Below are positions 27,841 to 35,926 of a stretch of DNA of 64,000 nucleotides, in pieces. Within the stretch, counting starts at the first letter, position 1. Every line of letters begins with the position of its first letter. This stretch comes from RYN-230 sp963760405 (lineage in GTDB: Bacteria > Actinomycetota > Actinomycetes > Streptosporangiales > Streptosporangiaceae), in assembly GCA_963760405.1 (NCBI GenBank), contig CAVXCV010000005.1, positions 124,001-188,000 on the forward strand, in the 5' to 3' direction. The position numbers and the translations under genes were made by a program. The notes beneath the pieces are model-generated. The model ran no database searches, was not told the origin of the DNA, and saw nothing but the letters and a program-made list of their open reading frames with translations.

Positions 27841-29271
27841 TCAGCCGGTCCTGCCGACGGGCAGCCAGACGTGGACCCGGGTGCCTTGCCCGGGCCGGGA
27901 TTCGAGGGTGGCCTGGCCGCCATGCGCGGCCGCGATCGCCTGCACGATGGAAAGGCCCAGCCCGCTTCCCCCGCGGCCCCCGTGGCCCTGGCCGTCCGGG
28001 TCATCGCCGTGGGCCGCGGCCCGGTCGGCGCCGCGGTGGAACCGGTCGAAGGCCCGCGCCGCGTCCTGCTCGGACATACCGGGCCCCGCGTCGGCCACCT
28101 CCAGGACCACGCCGCCACGCACCGGCGCCAGCCGGACCGCGGCGGGCGTGCCGGCCGGCGTGTGCTCACGGACGTTGCCGAGCAGGTTGGCCAGCACCTG
28201 CCGGATCCGGGCCTCGTCCACCACCGCGATCAGCCGGTCCGGCGCCTCCGCCTGCACCGGGCGGTCCGGTTCCACCGCGGAGGCGTCCGCGGCTGCGTCC
28301 CGCACCAGGCCCGCCAGGTCGGTCTCGGCCAGGTCGAGCGAGGATGTCCGGTCCAGCCGGGCCAGTTCGAGCAGTTCCGCGACCAGCGTGCTCATCCGCT
28401 GCGCCTCCTGCTCGATCCGGCGCATGGCGTTCGGCAGCTGGTCCGGGCCGAGCGCTCCCTGGCGGTACAGCTCGGCGTACCCGCGGATCGTGGTCAGCGG
28501 GGTGCGCAGCTCGTGCGAGGCGTCCGCGGCGAACTGGCGGACCTTCTGCTCGGACCGCAGCCGCGCGCCGAACGCCTGCTGGATCCGGTCCAGCATCGTG
28601 TTGATAGCCCAGCCGAGCCGGCCTACTTCAGTGCTCTCATCAGCGTCGGGCATCCGGGCGGTGAGGTCGCCCTGGGTGGTGATCTGGTGGGCGGTGCCAG
28701 CCATCTGGTCCAGCGGCGCCAGCCCGCGGCCGATCAGCCAGCGGCCGCCCGCGGCGAGCAGCAGGAGCAGCGCACCGCCGGTGATCAGCTCGGTGATGAC
28801 GATGCTGCCGACCTGGCCGGTGACCACGCTGACCGGGCGGCCGACGACCAGCACGCCGGACAGCCGGCCGCTGCCATCGGCCCGGAGCAGCCGGATGACC
28901 GCCCGCAACCGGGGCTGGCCCGGACCCTGGACTGCGAATACCCTCCCGAGGTGGGCCGCGAGTGACCGGCTGGCCAGCATGTCCTGCACCGCGCCGGCCA
29001 GCTCCTGGGTGGCCGCCGAGTTCCCGGTGAGCGGCCGCACGGTCACCGGCCGCCGGGTGATCTCGACCGCCACATAGTCCCCGGGATTGGCGGCGATCTG
29101 CTGCGGGCTGCGGCCAACCTCCGTGGCCAGGGCAGTGTTGAACTGGCCGCCCAGCCGCTTGCTCAGCACGACCGTGCTGACCACGCCCATCACCAGCAGG
29201 AACGCCGCTGTCACCGAGATCAGCAGGACAAGCAGGCGGGCGCGCAGCGACAGCCGCCTGGAACTGGTCAT
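27841..29271 (-). CDS. Two-component sensor histidine kinase
   Basis: A 476-residue membrane kinase. Helix 1 is at about 11-35, an extracytoplasmic sensor at 36-152, helix 2 at about 153-175 and a HAMP linker at about 177-230. The H-box is FAADASHELRTPLTTIRGY with phospho-accepting His253; NLLGNVREHTP is the N-box, ADAGPGM and GGSGLGLSIV the G-boxes. Its ATG overlaps the response-regulator stop (ATGA), so the pair is coupled. The signal is unknown; the sensor domain resembles none that can be named with confidence. Confidence 0.93.
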   Translation of the reverse strand: MTSSRRLSLRARLLVLLISVTAAFLLVMGVVSTVVLSKRLGGQFNTALATEVGRSPQQIAANPGDYVAVEITRRPVTVRPLTGNSAATQELAGAVQDMLASRSLAAHLGRVFAVQGPGQPRLRAVIRLLRADGSGRLSGVLVVGRPVSVVTGQVGSIVITELITGGALLLLLAAGGRWLIGRGLAPLDQMAGTAHQITTQGDLTARMPDADESTEVGRLGWAINTMLDRIQQAFGARLRSEQKVRQFAADASHELRTPLTTIRGYAELYRQGALGPDQLPNAMRRIEQEAQRMSTLVAELLELARLDRTSSLDLAETDLAGLVRDAAADASAVEPDRPVQAEAPDRLIAVVDEARIRQVLANLLGNVREHTPAGTPAAVRLAPVRGGVVLEVADAGPGMSEQDAARAFDRFHRGADRAAAHGDDPDGQGHGGRGGSGLGLSIVQAIAAAHGGQATLESRPGQGTRVHVWLPVGRTG

Positions 29272-29987
29272 CCTCCAGGCTCGGCGGGCCGCAGGCTGTA
29301 CCCGATTCCCCGCTGGGTATGGATCAGGGCCGGCCCCAGCGGGTCGAGCTTGCGCCGCAGGTAGCTGACGTAGGTCTCGACGATCTGGGATTGCCCGGCG
29401 TAGTCCCAGCCCCACACGTTCTCCAGCAGCTGCTCCCGGGTCAGCACCCGCCCGTGGTGCCGCATGAGATAGGCGAGCAGCCGGAATTCGGTCGGGGACA
29501 GCTCCACCGCGGTGCCGCTCCGGTGCACGGTCCAGCGGGACTCGTCCAGCTCCAGGTCCGCTACCCGGAGCAGGCCCGGATCAGCAGCCTCGCCATCAAC
29601 GGTCCGCGCAGCGCGCCTGAGCACAGCCCGGACCCTGGCCACCAGCGCCTCGACCGAGAACGGCTTGGTGACGTAGTCGTCCCCGCCTAGGGCCAGCCCG
29701 GTCACTGTGTCGGAGGACGTGTCCCGCGCGGTCAGGAAGATCACCGGTACCTCGTTGCCGCCCGCCCGCAGCCGGCGGCACACCTCGAAGCCATCCAGGT
29801 CAGGCAGCATCACGTCGAGCACGATCAGGTCGGGGCGGGTGGTATCCGCCTGCCGCAGCGCCTCCTTGCCGCTCGCCGCCGTGATGACCGCGCAGCCGTG
29901 GAACTTCAGCGCGACCTGGACCAGCTCACGGATGTTCGGCTCGTCGTCCACGACGAGCACCTGGGGAATCCGGTCGTTGTCAGTCAT
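29268..29987 (-). CDS. OmpR/PhoB-type response regulator
   Basis: A 239-residue regulator. The receiver domain has the acidic pocket VVDDEPN, phospho-acceptor Asp58 in LIVLDVMLPDLDG, the Thr in FLTARD and the Lys in DDYVTKPF. The C-terminal winged helix includes VELSPTEFRLLAYLMRHHG and VETYVSYLRRKLD. It precedes and overlaps the kinase gene. A rho-independent terminator separates it from the gene upstream, so it probably has its own promoter in 30000-30060. Confidence 0.95.
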   Translation of the reverse strand: MTDNDRIPQVLVVDDEPNIRELVQVALKFHGCAVITAASGKEALRQADTTRPDLIVLDVMLPDLDGFEVCRRLRAGGNEVPVIFLTARDTSSDTVTGLALGGDDYVTKPFSVEALVARVRAVLRRAARTVDGEAADPGLLRVADLELDESRWTVHRSGTAVELSPTEFRLLAYLMRHHGRVLTREQLLENVWGWDYAGQSQIVETYVSYLRRKLDPLGPALIHTQRGIGYSLRPAEPGG

Positions 29988-30065
29988 CACCTGAGGGGCA
30001 CGGTACGGCCTGCGTGCAGGCTGGTGGAAGGTGTTCTGGCGGGAGGCGTGAACTGGAAAAGGGTA

Positions 30066-30099
30066 CCGGCTCCCGCAGGTGGTGCCCTGCGGGAGCCGG
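30066..30099 (-). terminator. Rho-independent terminator after the membrane-anchored protein gene
   Basis: Perfect 14-bp stem (CCGGCTCCCGCAGG / CCTGCGGGAGCCGG) with a 6-nt loop. Read on the minus strand it is followed by GTACCCTTTTCC, a short U tract. It lies 17 bp after the stop at 30116 and insulates the two-component genes. Confidence 0.85.
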
Positions 30100-30115
30100 T
30101 TACCCCCGGCTGTGG

Positions 30116-30943
30116 TCAGCTGGCGGACGAAGGCGTCGCGGAGGGGGAGGAGGCGGGCGGCCGGATCACGATCAGCCGCGCGTCCTTGGCACCGGAGACC
30201 ACCGGCCCGCCGACCCAGACCGCCTGGCCCGTGGCCAGGGCGCTCTGCTGGGTCTTGGCGCCGTGCTCGCGGACGACGGTGGTGCTCACCAGGTCCCAGG
30301 TCCACGTGTTGCCGTCCGCGTCGCGGACCACGATGTCACTGCTGCTGACCGACAGGACAGTGCCGCGCTGGAAGGCGACCGTCTTGACGCCCTTGGCGGT
30401 CTTGAAGGTGAACTGCCCGTCGATGCCGTTCACCAGGGCCAGCCGGAGCAGCCGGTGCCGGAGGACCCAGCAGCGCCGGGCCGGGCCTGCGACTCCGGCG
30501 GCCTTGGCGGCCTGCGCCACCCGGGCGCACGGATGGACCGCGGCCGTGCTGCTGGGTGAGGACGGTGCGGCCGATGCGAGCGTGGCCGCCCCGGGCGAGT
30601 CAGCCGCGTTGAGCGTCGCATTGAGTGCGGCAGCCTCCCCGGCCGGCGGCCCGGCGGCGGACGTGCTGCCGGTAAGCGAGGTGCTCCCGGCCGGGCTGCC
30701 CGCCAGCGACGCACCGGCGATCACACCGCCGGCGGCCAGCAGGGCGGCCACGATCAGGCCGATCGTCCAGTGCCGCGCCCGGCGGCGGTCGCGGGCGAAG
30801 TGCTGCTGGTCTCCCGGTGCTGGCTGCGGCTGGTAGCCGTAACCGGGGTGCGGGCCGGCGGCCCCGGGATTCACCGGCCAGAACTGCTCAGTGGGATGCG
30901 AGTCCCGCGGGTCGCCGCCCGGGGGCTGGTGCATGTTGTTCAT
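30116..30943 (-). CDS. Membrane-anchored protein with DUF5666-like repeat domain
   Basis: A 275-residue protein with a cytoplasmic Pro/Gly/His-rich N-terminus (about 1-58), one membrane helix (about 59-82, WTIGLIVAALLAAGGVIAGA), a Ser/Ala/Thr-rich stalk, and an exported domain. The last, with KTVAFQRGTVLSVSSSDIVV, TWTWDLVSTTVV and ALATGQAVWVGG, resembles DUF5666, a beta-rich domain of unknown function. It lies upstream of the two-component genes on the same strand; a role as their signal partner or target is only a guess. Confidence 0.6.
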   Translation of the reverse strand: MNNMHQPPGGDPRDSHPTEQFWPVNPGAAGPHPGYGYQPQPAPGDQQHFARDRRRARHWTIGLIVAALLAAGGVIAGASLAGSPAGSTSLTGSTSAAGPPAGEAAALNATLNAADSPGAATLASAAPSSPSSTAAVHPCARVAQAAKAAGVAGPARRCWVLRHRLLRLALVNGIDGQFTFKTAKGVKTVAFQRGTVLSVSSSDIVVRDADGNTWTWDLVSTTVVREHGAKTQQSALATGQAVWVGGPVVSGAKDARLIVIRPPASSPSATPSSAS

Positions 30944-31067
30944 GGCTTCAGCGTCGCGCGGCTGGCTGTGACATCAGGCCGGACATCCTGGGATCTTCCT
31001 GGGAGCGCCCCGCAAATACGCTGTCATCCCGGCCGGGGACGCTATATCCGCCTTCCCGGCCGGGACG

Positions 31068-32810
31068 CTACATCCGTTCGGGCACCGGCACGCCGAGCAG
31101 GTCCAGCCCGCTCTGCAGCACCCGCAGGGTAAGGGCGGACAGCGCCAGCCTGCTGTCCCGGATGGCCTGCTCGGGGGCCTGGAGCACCGGGCACTGCTCG
31201 TAGAACGAGGTGAACGCGCTGGCCACATCGAACAACTGAGCGGCCAGCAGGTGTGGTTCCGCGGCTTCCCCGGCCTGCCAGATGGCGGCGCCGAAGCCCA
31301 GCAGCCGCAGCGCCAGGGTCCGCTCGACCGGCTCGGCCAGCCGGACCGGGCCGGTGGCGGCCGCTGGGTCGATCTGGGCCTTGCGGAAGATGGACCGGAT
31401 CCGGGCCGTGGCGTATTGCAGGTAGGGACCGGTGTTCCCCTTGAAGGAGATCATGCGGTCCCAGTCGAAAACGTACTCGCTGTCGCGGGCGGTAGACAGG
31501 TCGGCGTACTTGATGGCGCCGACGCCGACCGCCTCGGCGATCGCTGCCCGCTCCGGCCCGGTCAGGTCCGGGCTGGGGTTCAGCTCGTCGAACACGGCCC
31601 GGGCCCGCTCGACGCCCTCCGCCAGCAGGTCGGTCAGCCTGATCGTGTCGCCGGCCCGGGTGCGCAGGATCTTCCCGTCGGTGCCCAGCACGTTGCCGAT
31701 CTGGGCATGCTCGAACTGGGCCTCCGGCGGGATCCAGCCCGCCTGCCGGGCGACCGCGAACACCATCCGGAAGTGCAGTGCCTGGGCCGCCCCGACAACA
31801 TAGATCGCCCGGTCGATGTGCAGGTCCCGGATCCGGTACCGGATAGTGGCCAGGTCCGAGGTGGCGTAGTTGTATCCGCCGTCGCGCTTGCGGATGATCA
31901 GCGGCAGCGGCTCGCCGTCCCGGCCGGTGAAGCCGGGCGGGAACGCGCACAGCGCTCCGTCGCTGATCACCGCGACGCCGCTGGCCTCCAGTTCCGCGCA
32001 GACATCCGCGAGCATGTCGTTGTAGAAGCTCTCACCGTGGATGTCGGCATCGGTCAGCGACACGCCCAGCTGCGCGTAGACCCGGTGCAGGTAGTCCAGC
32101 GACAGGTTGACCAGGTGGTGCCACAGCCGGAGCGTGCCCGGGTCGCCGCCCTGCAGTTGTACCACCCGCTGCCGGGCCCGCTCGGCGAACGCCGGATCGG
32201 TGTCGAAGGCGCGGCGGGTCGCCTGGTAGAAGGAGTTCGGATCGGTGGCCAGCAGTTCCGCCTCGGCCGAGTCCTCACCGACATCGAGCAGGTACTCGAT
32301 CAGCATGCCGAACTGGGTGCCCCAGTCGCCGAGATGGTTGTCCCGGAACACCTGCTGGCCGGTGAACTCCAGGATCCGGGCCAGCGCGTCCCCGACGATC
32401 GTGGTGCGGAGGTGCCCGACGTGCATCTCCTTCGCGACATTAGGCGAGGAGTACTCCACCACGACCCGGCGCGGCGGGCTGGCCTGTGGCACGCCCAGGG
32501 CCGGGTCGGTGAGCTGGTCGGTGGCCTGGGCGGCGATCCAGGCGCCGGTGAGGGTGAGGTTGATGAATCCCGGCCCGCTGATCTGCGGTGGCTCGGCGAT
32601 CCCGGTCAGGTCGAGATGGTGGACGATCTCCCCGGCAATGTCCCGGGGCGGCCTGCCGAGCCGCTTGGCCAGCGGGAGGGCCACGTTGGACTGGAAGTCC
32701 GCGAAGGAGGACGGCCGGATCACCGGATCGGTGCCGGCGTACTCGGCCCCGAACGCCGCGCCGAGCGCATCCTGCACCCGCTGCGCGAGAACTTCCCGTG
32801 GATCGGCCAT
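31068..32810 (-). CDS. argS: Arginyl-tRNA synthetase
   Basis: A 580-residue class I synthetase charging tRNA-Arg. The N-terminal Add1 domain (about 1-110) is followed by the HIGH-type motif VEYSSPNVAKEMHVGHLRTT and the KMSKS-region replacement GTDGKILRTRAGD, which lacks the canonical lysines as in many ArgRS. The DALR anticodon-binding domain ends the protein. Its 3' neighbour is the DUF5666-like gene's upstream region. Confidence 0.97.
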   Translation of the reverse strand: MADPREVLAQRVQDALGAAFGAEYAGTDPVIRPSSFADFQSNVALPLAKRLGRPPRDIAGEIVHHLDLTGIAEPPQISGPGFINLTLTGAWIAAQATDQLTDPALGVPQASPPRRVVVEYSSPNVAKEMHVGHLRTTIVGDALARILEFTGQQVFRDNHLGDWGTQFGMLIEYLLDVGEDSAEAELLATDPNSFYQATRRAFDTDPAFAERARQRVVQLQGGDPGTLRLWHHLVNLSLDYLHRVYAQLGVSLTDADIHGESFYNDMLADVCAELEASGVAVISDGALCAFPPGFTGRDGEPLPLIIRKRDGGYNYATSDLATIRYRIRDLHIDRAIYVVGAAQALHFRMVFAVARQAGWIPPEAQFEHAQIGNVLGTDGKILRTRAGDTIRLTDLLAEGVERARAVFDELNPSPDLTGPERAAIAEAVGVGAIKYADLSTARDSEYVFDWDRMISFKGNTGPYLQYATARIRSIFRKAQIDPAAATGPVRLAEPVERTLALRLLGFGAAIWQAGEAAEPHLLAAQLFDVASAFTSFYEQCPVLQAPEQAIRDSRLALSALTLRVLQSGLDLLGVPVPERM

Positions 32811-32865
32811 GAGTCAAGCCTATCGAGGATGGGTACCTGCCGTAGGCCTGCAGCTGGCGGGCAGG

Positions 32866-33936
32866 TCAGGTCCGGCGCAGGAAGTGGGTGCCGCGCCCGG
32901 AACCGAGGCGTTCCCTGATCTTCTCGGTGATCTGCCCGTGGACGAGATCCGCGGCAAGCATGCAGGCAGAGGTGATGCCCCGGGCGGTGGAGGCGCCGTG
33001 CGCGATCACGATGGTCCCCTCCAGGCCCAGCAAGGCTGCCCCGCCGTAGGTTTCGGAATTCATCCGGTCGCGCAGTTCCCGCAACCCCCGGCGCTGCAGC
33101 ACGGTGCCGAGCCGGGCCGCCGGGGAGCTGGTCAGCACCGCGCGCAGCTGGTCAGCCGCGAACCGGGTGGTGCCCTCCATCGTCTTCAGGGCCACGTTGC
33201 CGGTGAAGCCGTCGGCCACGATCACGTTGACCTGGCCGGCCAGCAGGTCACTCCCTTCGACATTGCCGAGGAAACGGATGGGCAGCGCGCCGTGCGGTGG
33301 CGGGGTGCTGAGCAGTTCGTGGGCCCGCCGGGCCAGCTTGTTGCCCTTACCTGGCTCAGCCCCGATGGTCAGCAGGCCCACCGTGGGCTGCGCGATGCCG
33401 AGCGCCGTCTGCGCGTAGGCCACGCCCAGCTGGGCGAACTGGACCAGCATCTCTGGCTTGGGATCGGCGATCGCCCCCGCGTCCAGCAGGATCGTAGGGT
33501 GCGGGCGGGTCGGCAGCCTGACCGCGAGGGCGGGCCGGAGCAGGCCGGGGACGGAACGCAGCCGCAGCCGTGCGGTCGCCACGATACCGCCGGTGGAGCC
33601 TGCAGAGACGATGGCCGCGGCCTGTCCGCGCCGGATCAGCTGGCAGGCCACCGCCACGCTGGACCGGGGACGGCGCCAGCTGGCCAGCGCGCCCTCATCC
33701 ATGGCGATCGCGTCGTCAGCCGGGGCCAGCCGGAGCAGCTCGGCCACGTCCTGATGCTGGGCGAGCAGCGCCTGCAGCTCGGCTGGCCGCCCGGTCAGGA
33801 TGACCGGGGTGCGGAGTGCGGCCGCAGCGGCAGCCGCCCCGGCGACCACCTGGCCTGGGCCGTTGTCGCCACCCATCGCGTTGACCACGATGGTCGCATG
33901 GTCCTGGATGGGGTTTGGTGCGGGATCCTCGGGCAC
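32866..33936 (-). CDS. plsX: Phosphate acyltransferase PlsX
   Basis: Converts acyl-ACP to acyl-phosphate for phospholipid synthesis with PlsY. The 356-residue protein has the N-terminal IVVNAMGGDNGPGQVV, VSAGSTGGIVATARL, VGLLTIGAEPGKGN and FLGNVEGSDLL motifs of the family. The start is GTG. It sits 55 bp upstream of argS on the same strand; no fabH/rpmF neighbours are present, unlike the typical plsX locus. Confidence 0.9.
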   Translation of the reverse strand: MPEDPAPNPIQDHATIVVNAMGGDNGPGQVVAGAAAAAAALRTPVILTGRPAELQALLAQHQDVAELLRLAPADDAIAMDEGALASWRRPRSSVAVACQLIRRGQAAAIVSAGSTGGIVATARLRLRSVPGLLRPALAVRLPTRPHPTILLDAGAIADPKPEMLVQFAQLGVAYAQTALGIAQPTVGLLTIGAEPGKGNKLARRAHELLSTPPPHGALPIRFLGNVEGSDLLAGQVNVIVADGFTGNVALKTMEGTTRFAADQLRAVLTSSPAARLGTVLQRRGLRELRDRMNSETYGGAALLGLEGTIVIAHGASTARGITSACMLAADLVHGQITEKIRERLGSGRGTHFLRRT

Positions 33937-34464
33937 GGCAGCTCCGCCGCCCGGTCAGCCGGCCAGCGGCGGGCTGAGGCCGGCCAGGCCTGCGCCAGGG
34001 TCGGCGGACCGAGAGGTGACCGGCATGCGTCCAAGCTTCTCACTGCATCGAGGCGCCGTGTTGGTCGCTCCGCTGATGATCACGGCCAGCGCTGGCCAAG
34101 ATGCTGGTCAAATAACCACAGAAGGTAGTAGAAACCCCCTTATCCCCGCATAACGTGCGGAATGCATGATTGGCATCCGCGCCCGTGGGTAGCCCTCTGG
34201 GCGACTATGCCCTCTGGGCAACCATGACCGCGGAATGGGGCAGGCACGTCGTTGAACGGGGCAGGCCAACCCTCACGGCTGCTTCAGTGTTTCTTCAGCG
34301 TGACTGCCTTGGATTGGATCCGGGAGCAGCTTCGGTCTCGCTCGCAGCGCCTGAGGAGGTGAACGGCGGAACGCTCACCAGCCGCCGGCCCGATCTACCC
34401 GTACCTGGCAGGGCCGCCAGGTACGACCACCCGGCAAGGCCGCCGGGCGACCGGAGGGAGACGC
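33937..34464. other. 528-bp divergent intergenic region, plsX / KamA-like gene
   Basis: No supported gene. An AT-richer stretch at about 34095-34165 is a likely promoter area. An 11-bp near-palindrome GCCCTCTGGGC occurs twice, at 34192 and 34209, exactly 17 bp apart. A perfect 9-bp inverted repeat, GTACCTGGC/GCCAGGTAC, lies at 34401-34424, 40 bp before the KamA-like start. These suggest regulated expression of that gene. Confidence 0.55.
34401..34424. promoter_or_regulatory. 9-bp inverted repeat upstream of the KamA-like gene
   Basis: GTACCTGGC and GCCAGGTAC flank AGGGCC. It may be an operator or a leader hairpin close to the ribosome-binding site CGGAGGGA at 34450-34457. No regulator is encoded next to it. 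Confidence 0.5.
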
Positions 34465-35838
34465 GTGACTGGAATTCAGCAGACGGTGCCAGCCTCACCC
34501 GAGGCAGGACGGCGCTTCCGGGCTTACACCGCGAAGCACCTTGACGGTTTGACCAGGCGAGCAGGGCTCAGCACCGCAGAGCGGCTCGCGGTCCGGGCAG
34601 TGGGGGCAGTTCTCCCTTTCCGCACCAACTCCTATGTGGTCGAGGAGCTTATCGACTGGGCCGCTGCGCCGGATGATCCTATTTACCGCCTGGTGTTCCC
34701 GCAGCCGGACATGCTGCCTGCGGCTGATGTGCAGCGGATCGCCGCGCTGCTCAGCCGGGACGCCCCGGCCGCGGAACTGACGGCGGCCGCGCATGAGGTA
34801 CGGCTGCGGCTCAACCCGCACCCGGCCGGCCAGCTGGCACTGAACGTCCCGGAAATAGGTGACGAGCCGCTCCCCGGGGTCCAGCACAAGTACCCCGAGA
34901 CCGTGCTGATCTTCCCCCGGCAGGGCCAGACGTGCCATGCCTACTGCTCGTACTGCTTCCGCTGGGCGCAGTTCGTTGATGAGCCTGACCTCAAGATGGC
35001 CACCGCCGACCTGGGCAAGGTGCTGGACTACCTGCGCTGCCACCGCGAGGTAACCAGCGTCCTGATTACTGGTGGTGACCCGATGATCATGGGTGCGCCG
35101 GTGCTGCGCCGCTACCTCGAGCCACTGCTGGAACCGGGGATGGAACACATCGAGTCCATCCGGATCGGCAGCAAGTCCCTGGCCTACTGGCCGCAGCGGT
35201 TCGTCACCGATCCCGACGCCGATGACACGCTCCGGCTCTTCCAGCAGGTGGTGGCGTCCGGCCGGGCGCTGGCCTTCATGGCCCATTTTTCCCACCCGCG
35301 TGAACTCCAGCCGGCCCTGGTGGCCGAGGCGGTCCGGCGGATCAGGGCGACCGGCGCAGTCATCCGCACGCAGGCGCCGCTCATCCGCGGCATCAACGAC
35401 GAGCCGGGCATCTGGGCGGCCATGTGGCGGGCCCAGGTCCGGATGGGCATGGTGCCGTACTACCTGTTCGTGGAGCGGGACACCGGCCCGCAGGACTACT
35501 TCGCGGTTCCGCTGGCGTCCGCCTACGAGATCTTCAGTGAGGCGTACCGGCAGGTCGCCGGCCTCTGCCGGACCGTCCGTGGTCCGTCCATGTCGGCCAC
35601 GCCCGGCAAGGTATGCCTGGACGGCGTCATCGAGGTGTCCGGCCAGAAGGTGTTCGTGCTGCACATGATCCAGGCCCGGGATCCCGGCCTGGTCGGCAAG
35701 CCGTTCTTCGCGCATTACGACCCCGACGCCACCTGGGTCACCGACCTGCGGCCGGCGTTCGCCGCCCGGTTCCCGTTCGAGCCCGATCCGGACGAACTGC
35801 CCGGCTTGTGGTCCCCGGCGGTATTCCAGCCGGCCTGA
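34465..35838 (+). CDS. KamA-family radical SAM protein (lysine 2,3-aminomutase-like)
   Basis: A 457-residue protein. CHAYCSYC (Cys157, 161, 164) is the CxxxCxxC ligand set for the radical-SAM 4Fe-4S cluster, followed by ITGGDPMIM as the SAM-binding GGD region. The C-terminal SMSATPGKVCLDGV corresponds to the PLP-lysine region of lysine 2,3-aminomutase, with Lys in ATPGK. An N-terminal 130-residue helical part (VEELIDWAAAPDDPIYRLVFPQ) is typical. The substrate is unknown: the family also includes glutamate and beta-lysine aminomutases and unassigned members. GTG start with GGAGGG. It stands alone between plsX and the exporter. Confidence 0.85.
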   Translation: MTGIQQTVPASPEAGRRFRAYTAKHLDGLTRRAGLSTAERLAVRAVGAVLPFRTNSYVVEELIDWAAAPDDPIYRLVFPQPDMLPAADVQRIAALLSRDAPAAELTAAAHEVRLRLNPHPAGQLALNVPEIGDEPLPGVQHKYPETVLIFPRQGQTCHAYCSYCFRWAQFVDEPDLKMATADLGKVLDYLRCHREVTSVLITGGDPMIMGAPVLRRYLEPLLEPGMEHIESIRIGSKSLAYWPQRFVTDPDADDTLRLFQQVVASGRALAFMAHFSHPRELQPALVAEAVRRIRATGAVIRTQAPLIRGINDEPGIWAAMWRAQVRMGMVPYYLFVERDTGPQDYFAVPLASAYEIFSEAYRQVAGLCRTVRGPSMSATPGKVCLDGVIEVSGQKVFVLHMIQARDPGLVGKPFFAHYDPDATWVTDLRPAFAARFPFEPDPDELPGLWSPAVFQPA

Positions 35839-35874
35839 CCGCATTGCGGCCGGCCTGGCGGCCGGTTGTTAGCG

Positions 35875-35908
35875 GGTTTCCGGCCCGCGGTCAGACGGGC
35901 CGGAAACC
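35875..35908. terminator. Convergent hairpin terminator between KamA-like gene and exporter
   Basis: Perfect 13-bp stem GGTTTCCGGCCCG/CGGGCCGGAAACC with an 8-nt loop, placed between two convergent stops (35838 and 35927). It has no T tract on either side, so it is a GC-rich, probably bidirectional terminator. Confidence 0.7.
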
Positions 35909-35926
35909 TGCCGCGGCCGGCCGCGG

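Noticed and set aside
34170..34544. A small gene before the KamA-like gene
   Set aside because: It overlaps the KamA-like start in another frame, has no ribosome-binding site and includes inverted repeats.
34465..35838. Firm call as lysine 2,3-aminomutase
   Set aside because: Fold and cofactor sites fit, but substrate residues cannot be confirmed and no lysine pathway genes are near.
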